Shown here: piece after piece, positions 60,587-64,000 of the stretch
Position numbering within the stretch: position 1 is the first letter of the stretch
How the letters are laid out: each line of letters begins with the position of its first letter
Origin: JBDHWG01 sp039810085
GTDB lineage: Bacteria > Chloroflexota > Anaerolineae > Epilineales > JAHCIE01
Assembly (NCBI GenBank): GCA_039810085.1
Contig: JBDHWG010000024.1
Coordinates: forward strand, 1-64,000
Reading direction: 5' to 3'
Length of the DNA stretch: 64,000 nucleotides
Position numbers and translations under genes: made by a program
Notes under the pieces: model-generated
What the model was told of the DNA's origin: nothing
What the model saw: only the letters and a program-made list of their open reading frames with translations
The model's database searches: none

Positions 60587-60826
60587 ATGACAACAGATCT
60601 GGCCTCGCCTGAGTATCGACTCGCTATCTGCATCCGCAATGACGACTATCCGGCCTCGCTGGAAGTGCGCAAGATATACCAGGTCTTGCCTGACGCCAAA
60701 GGAGCCGAGCACGGCCTGATTCGCGTGATCGACGAGTCGGGCGAAGATTACCTCTACCCCGAAGACTACTTCGTCGTCGTCGAGTTGCCACCCTCCGTCC
60801 GAGCCGCGTTGCAGTTCGCCGCCTGA
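60587..60826 (+). CDS. Conserved small hypothetical protein
   Basis: 79 residues, acidic. The order YRLAICIRNDDYPASLEVRK, then YQVLPDAKGAEHGLIRVIDE, then SGEDYLYPEDYFVVVELP resembles a small conserved family I have seen in cyanobacteria, planctomycetes and Chloroflexota, where it has no known function. It looks like a single SH3-like barrel. No ribosome site is obvious. It lies inside the repeat-bounded 60.1-62.5 kb segment and is convergent with the pentapeptide-repeat gene. Confidence 0.65.
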   Translation: MTTDLASPEYRLAICIRNDDYPASLEVRKIYQVLPDAKGAEHGLIRVIDESGEDYLYPEDYFVVVELPPSVRAALQFAA

Positions 60827-60848
60827 CGCCATACAAATCAGCAGATAC

Positions 60849-61862
60849 TCACGCGTGCTTGCTGCCATCGGGCATCGTCGCGCCTTCAAGCGACTTGGCT
60901 ACTGCTAGCTCCTCATTAGTGACTAGATGACGGTTACCATCCTCATCAACGGTATATACCCCCTCGAGATTCACTCTGTGGAGATAGGCTTCTCGCAGGT
61001 CCGCGTCGCCTAAATAAGCCGCGCAGAGGTTAGCGCCAGTTAGTCTTGCTCCCCTAAGAGTTGCCCCGCGCAGGTTTGCCCAATGGAGGTTTGTCCAAAT
61101 GAGGCTCGCGCGCTGGAGATTAGCTCCGCTGAGGTTTGCTTCACGCAGGTTCGCCCGGTTAAGGTTCGCTTCGCAGAGGTTCGCCTCAAATAGGTTCGCC
61201 CCACGTAGTTCTGTACCCCTCAAATCCAAGAACTGATCAGCCTTCTCAAGTTTGGTGGACCGGCGGCCAATCACGGTAAGAATAGCTTGAATATCGGTGC
61301 GAGGTTCCATCTCCCCCCATATCGAGGCAGTTGATCCTACCTTCCTTTCAGGATGCTCCGCTTCTTGCTTGCGCGGAGCATTTTCGCGAACGAAAGCCGT
61401 CAATACCTCCATAACCGGCCAATGATGGGTCTCAGAATCTTCAGCAATGCGCTCCAAGGCATAGATTCCGCCCAGCCGAATCGTTAGGTCGTCGCTGCCC
61501 AGGTGCTCTACTGCTTTGTTGAAACGCTCGGTGATCTGGCCTTCGCGAGCAATCTCAACCTGCTTCTGCGTCGCCTCGACCTGTTTCTCGGTAGCTTCCA
61601 CCGTCCGTTGTGTCGCTCGAAGGGTACGCCAGGCCGTATAACCGCCGAACAGGATCGCTGCTCCACCGATAAGTTGCAGTAGGGTTCTAAAGGCTTCATC
61701 TTGGGCGGTAACACGGTCTTTGGGGTCAAGGAGCGCCGAGGCCGGCTGCCAAAGGAAGAAGTACCAAACGACGGCTAGCGCGAGGACAAGGACAATGATG
61801 CCCGCGCTTCTGAAGTAGGGGCGGAGACGGGACAGATAGGAGCTGAGTCTTTTGCGCATCAT
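60849..61862 (-). CDS. Membrane-anchored pentapeptide-repeat protein
   Basis: 337 residues. Two membrane helices (about 20-40 and 60-78) precede a coiled coil at about 82-112 (TVEATEKQVEATQKQVEIAR). A helical region follows with RFNKAVEHLGSDDLTIRLGGIYALERIAEDS, typical of a family of membrane pentapeptide-repeat proteins, then about 20 pentapeptide repeats of the A(D/N)LxxA type at 215-310 (RGANLFEANLCEANLNRANL). The beta-helix probably acts in the cytosol. Function unknown; related proteins are common in Chloroflexota and cyanobacteria. Confidence 0.88.
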   Translation of the reverse strand: MMRKRLSSYLSRLRPYFRSAGIIVLVLALAVVWYFFLWQPASALLDPKDRVTAQDEAFRTLLQLIGGAAILFGGYTAWRTLRATQRTVEATEKQVEATQKQVEIAREGQITERFNKAVEHLGSDDLTIRLGGIYALERIAEDSETHHWPVMEVLTAFVRENAPRKQEAEHPERKVGSTASIWGEMEPRTDIQAILTVIGRRSTKLEKADQFLDLRGTELRGANLFEANLCEANLNRANLREANLSGANLQRASLIWTNLHWANLRGATLRGARLTGANLCAAYLGDADLREAYLHRVNLEGVYTVDEDGNRHLVTNEELAVAKSLEGATMPDGSKHA

Positions 61863-61892
61863 AAGCGAGGAAACAGTACTACCAGGGTTAAC

Positions 61893-62297
61893 CTACCGTA
61901 ATTGGTGAGCGCGAACGCCGTCGCCCCACAGGGCCTTTTCGATCTCAGACCACGGTACGACCTTGCGTATAGCGCCCGACTGCGCCATCATCGATGTACC
62001 CTGTGATGCGTTCTCTCGCGCCGCTGAGACCAGTTCTGGCTTTATGCCGGCTGCTTCAATGAGCCAGAGCAGCATCGCCGGGTTGACGACATGATTATAG
62101 GCAAAGCGAGCGTCCCGTTTCGTCGTAGTCTTGCGACCGTATGCTCCTGGCCCGCCATACTCAGATAGCCAGCCCAGCCAGTGCTCTTTCTGGGTTCGGT
62201 ACCATTTGCCGGGAGTGACGTGCGGCTCGTCGGAAGGAAGCGCTTCGATGGCTCGGATGAATTCTTTGATGCTTACGCTCTTGCTCATATAGCCCAT
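61893..62297 (-). CDS. Conserved hypothetical protein
   Basis: 134 residues. It reads KSVSIKEFIRAIEALPSDEP, then VTPGKWYRTQKEHWLGWLSEYGGPGAYGR, then FAYNHVVNPAMLLWLIEAAGI. This GKWYxTQKEHWLGWL core is, from memory, shared by a conserved family without assigned function, perhaps linked to restriction or plasmid contexts. Start codons at 62297 and 62288 are both possible; neither has a good ribosome site. It lies in the repeat-bounded segment. Confidence 0.6.
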   Translation of the reverse strand: MGYMSKSVSIKEFIRAIEALPSDEPHVTPGKWYRTQKEHWLGWLSEYGGPGAYGRKTTTKRDARFAYNHVVNPAMLLWLIEAAGIKPELVSAARENASQGTSMMAQSGAIRKVVPWSEIEKALWGDGVRAHQLR

Positions 62298-62444
62298 TCC
62301 GTCGTTTTCCGTGGTCCGTTGAAATGTGCGGCAGTTCGATGTAAAGCGACATTGTGTTCCAGGACGGCAGTTTAGCACGGTTGAATGCGTGCGTCAAAGG
62401 CTATTGGACCACGAAGCACCGAAAGGTCGTTGCGCGGCGAGCAC

Positions 62445-62561
62445 GAGCGGCGCGCTAAAGCCGCGCCGCTAAGAGAGCAAAGTTCTGCGGACTCATTGAG
62501 TCCCATCGTGACTTTGCTCTCTTAGCGCCAGCGCCCGGAGCCTGGCGTCCGCACGATAGCG
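62445..62561. repeat. 120-base dispersed repeat, copy 2
   Basis: Same order as 60382-60500, with GAGCGGCGCGCTAAAGCCG at the left and CTTAGCGCCAGCGCCCGGAG to the right. About four fifths of the positions look identical by eye. Confidence 0.85.
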
Positions 62562-62727
62562 TGGCCCAACGCCTGGTTGCACACTTTTTCCGTTCAGCGT
62601 GCTAGCGTGTCCCTCGCAAGGGCGGGGGATTGCTTCGCGTTCGCTCGCAATGACGGCTTGGCGGTGTTCTCGTGTCGGCGCATGCCGTCACATGGCTTGA
62701 GGGTCTCGCAATGACGGCTCTAAGCGA

Positions 62728-62763
62728 GCAGCGAGCAGAGACACTTACGCCTCTGCTCGCTGC
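62728..62763. other. Hairpin upstream of the korC end
   Basis: GCAGCGAGCAGAG (62728-62740) and CTCTGCTCGCTGC (62751-62763) are exact 13-base arms. It lies after the korC stop on the minus strand and may act as its terminator, though no long T run follows. Confidence 0.5.
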
Positions 62764-62828
62764 ATTCGTTCCGACTCTGGCCCCCTTCTCACCAGGCGGG
62801 AGAAGGGGCGGGGGGATGAGGGAGGGTT

Positions 62829-63374
62829 CTACCCCGCCACCTTCGTCGTGAACTCGGCACCCAGGTGGAGGGCGCGGCGGTTGGCGTGCAGCACCTCCGG
62901 GTTGGCGGCGAACTTCTTTGCCAGCACCGCCTCGACACTCGCCAGCTGCACGACGCCCGTCGCGGCGACGAGCGCGCCCAGGGCGACAACGTTGGCGGCG
63001 CGCGGCTGGCCTAGCTCGGCGGCGATGTCCTTCGCCATCACGTCGAACTCGTGGATGTCCGTGCGTCCAGAGCGCGTCTCGATGAGCGAGGCGTCCACGA
63101 CGAGGACGCCACCCGGCGCGACGAGGGGCGCGTAGCGGTCCATGGACGGCTGGTTGAGGACGATGGCCGCCGACGGGCGCTTCACCAGCGGCGAGCCAAT
63201 CTCCTCATCCGAGACGACGACGGTGCAGTTGGCCGTGCCACCGCGCATCTCTGGGCCATACGAGGGAATCCACGTCACGTGGCGACCCTCGGCGAGGGCG
63301 GCGTAGGCGATGACCTGGCCCGCGAAAAGGACGCCCTGCCCGCCGAAGCCAGCGATAATGATTTCCTGCTGCAT
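62829..63374 (-). CDS. korC: 2-oxoacid:ferredoxin oxidoreductase, gamma subunit
   Basis: 181 residues. IIIAGFGGQGVLFAGQVIAYAAL is the gamma-subunit signature, with VTWIPSYGPEMRGGTANCTVVVSDEEIGSP and AANVVALGALVAATG following. With the beta subunit it belongs to a 2-oxoglutarate (or related) ferredoxin oxidoreductase that decarboxylates 2-oxoacids to acyl-CoA and reduces ferredoxin. The ATG is after AAGGAG, 3 bases from the beta-subunit stop. The kor assignment over por/vor is from the overall pattern. Confidence 0.88.
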   Translation of the reverse strand: MQQEIIIAGFGGQGVLFAGQVIAYAALAEGRHVTWIPSYGPEMRGGTANCTVVVSDEEIGSPLVKRPSAAIVLNQPSMDRYAPLVAPGGVLVVDASLIETRSGRTDIHEFDVMAKDIAAELGQPRAANVVALGALVAATGVVQLASVEAVLAKKFAANPEVLHANRRALHLGAEFTTKVAG

Positions 63375-63377
63375 GGC

Positions 63378-64000
63378 TTACTCCTTCTGACGCCCGGCCA
63401 GCGGCTTGACGGCGTCGATGACCTTGTAGTCGCCCAGGGGATAGAACGGGACCATCGTGTCCTTGACGAACTCCATCGCCTTCGCCGGGGTCATGTCCCA
63501 GTTGATGGGGCAGGTGGACAGGATCTCGACCATAGAGAAGCCGAGGCCCGCGAGCTGCACCTGGAACGCTGTCTTGATGGCCTTCTTGGTGCGGTTGATG
63601 TTGAGCACGTCATGCACCGAGCGCCGCACGATGTAAGACGAGCCGTCCAGGGTCGCCAGCATCTCGGACACGTGGATGGGGTGGCCCATGACCGCCACGT
63701 CGCGGCCAAGCTGAGACGACGTGGTCTGCATGCCGGGCAGGGTCGTTGGAGCCATCTGGCCGCCGGTCATGCCGTAGACGCCGTTATTGACGAAGATGAC
63801 GGTGATGTTCTCGCCGCGCGCCGCCGCATGCACGATCTCCGCCGCGCCGATGGACGCCAGATCGCCGTCGCCCTGGTAGGTGAACACGACGTGGTCCGGC
63901 AAAACGCGCTTGATACCCGTCGCGGTCGCAGGGGCGCGGCCGTGGGCGGTCTGGGTGAAGTCGCAGTTGAAGTAGTTGTAGACGAACACCGAGCAGCCGA
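63378..64000 (-). CDS. korB: 2-oxoacid:ferredoxin oxidoreductase, beta subunit (cut by window edge)
   Basis: At least 207 codons; the start lies beyond base 64000. The visible part opens GCSVFVYNYFNCDF and continues HGRAPATATGIKRVLPDHV, then the ThDP site TYQGDGDLASIGAAEIVHAA ending ITVIFVNNGVYGMTGGQMAPTT. GDGD...NN is the ThDP fingerprint. It is upstream of korC on the same strand. The alpha subunit is expected further right. Confidence 0.9.
   Translation of the reverse strand, partial: GCSVFVYNYFNCDFTQTAHGRAPATATGIKRVLPDHVVFTYQGDGDLASIGAAEIVHAAARGENITVIFVNNGVYGMTGGQMAPTTLPGMQTTSSQLGRDVAVMGHPIHVSEMLATLDGSSYIVRRSVHDVLNINRTKKAIKTAFQVQLAGLGFSMVEILSTCPINWDMTPAKAMEFVKDTMVPFYPLGDYKVIDAVKPLAGRQKE

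Larger units (their letters stand above)
62298..62828. other. Repeat-rich intergenic region
   Basis: 531 bases with an ACCACGAAAGG-type fragment (62406-62427), the second 120-base repeat (62445-62561), CATTGCGAG-type fragments (about 62628-62653 and 62708-62716) and a hairpin at 62728-62763. No credible gene. Confidence 0.65.

Overview
The window looks like chromosomal DNA of a GC-rich bacterium of the Chloroflexota, probably the Anaerolineae/Caldilineae side. This rests on several traits seen together: secreted proteins with long Thr/Pro linkers (TPTATPT type), several F420-type oxidoreductases, a Rab-like GTPase module, xylose isomerase/xylulokinase, 2-oxoacid:ferredoxin oxidoreductase genes at the right edge, and many short palindromic intergenic repeats. 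The phylum call is inference; there is no rRNA or tRNA gene in the window to anchor it.

Layout. 0.1-7.1 kb: a secreted SGNH hydrolase, small membrane/SH3-like proteins behind a strong promoter and a possible small RNA, an IS4/IS701-type insertion sequence that has removed the start of a brnT toxin gene (its antitoxin brnA remains), and a DUF3368/UPF0175 toxin-antitoxin pair. 7.5-15 kb: a surface lamin-tail protein, a SUI1/YciH factor, an F420-type luciferase-like enzyme, an acetyltransferase, a UroD-family protein, an orphan Zn/Mn-binding lipoprotein and an SDR. 15.3-20 kb (minus strand): an ornithine cyclodeaminase-like gene and a xylose operon (xylA, xylB and a mutarotase-like gene). 20-30 kb: a C39 peptidase with TPRs, a di-haem cytochrome c, an HtrA protease, an acetyltransferase fusion, an MFS transporter, a CARDB surface protein, an SMP-30 protein and a glycosyltransferase.

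29.8-35 kb (minus strand) is the most interesting block: response regulator, coiled-coil protein, membrane protein with an SH3-like end, Rab-like GTPase, soluble histidine kinase and a second response regulator behind a terminator-like leader. It reads as one envelope-signalling module joining a small GTPase to two-component regulation. 35-38 kb: gamma-glutamyltransferase, polysaccharide deacetylase and nitroreductase. 38.4-51 kb (minus strand): a CoA-thioester catabolic island with two tandem SDRs (one lacking its catalytic Tyr), a MaoC hydratase, two tandem acyl-CoA dehydrogenases (one lacking both usual catalytic Glu positions), an alpha/beta hydrolase, another SDR, an ACAD10/11-like dehydrogenase, a phosphatase, a Ddn-like F420 protein, a quinone oxidoreductase and citrate synthase. 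51-60 kb: a luciferase-like enzyme, a ThDP enzyme, an amine/glycine oxidase-type flavoprotein, a methyltransferase, a large cupredoxin/DUF11 surface protein and an M20 peptidase. 60-62.8 kb is repeat-rich and holds three small or unusual genes between copies of a composite repeat. The right edge has korC and the cut end of korB.

At least five families of short dispersed repeats sit in the gaps: the CATTGCGAG/AAGCAATCTC type, the GACCTGACAGG palindrome, the ACCACGAAAGG type, the CACAGAG/GCAGAG type and a repeat of about 120 bp near 60.4 and 62.5 kb.
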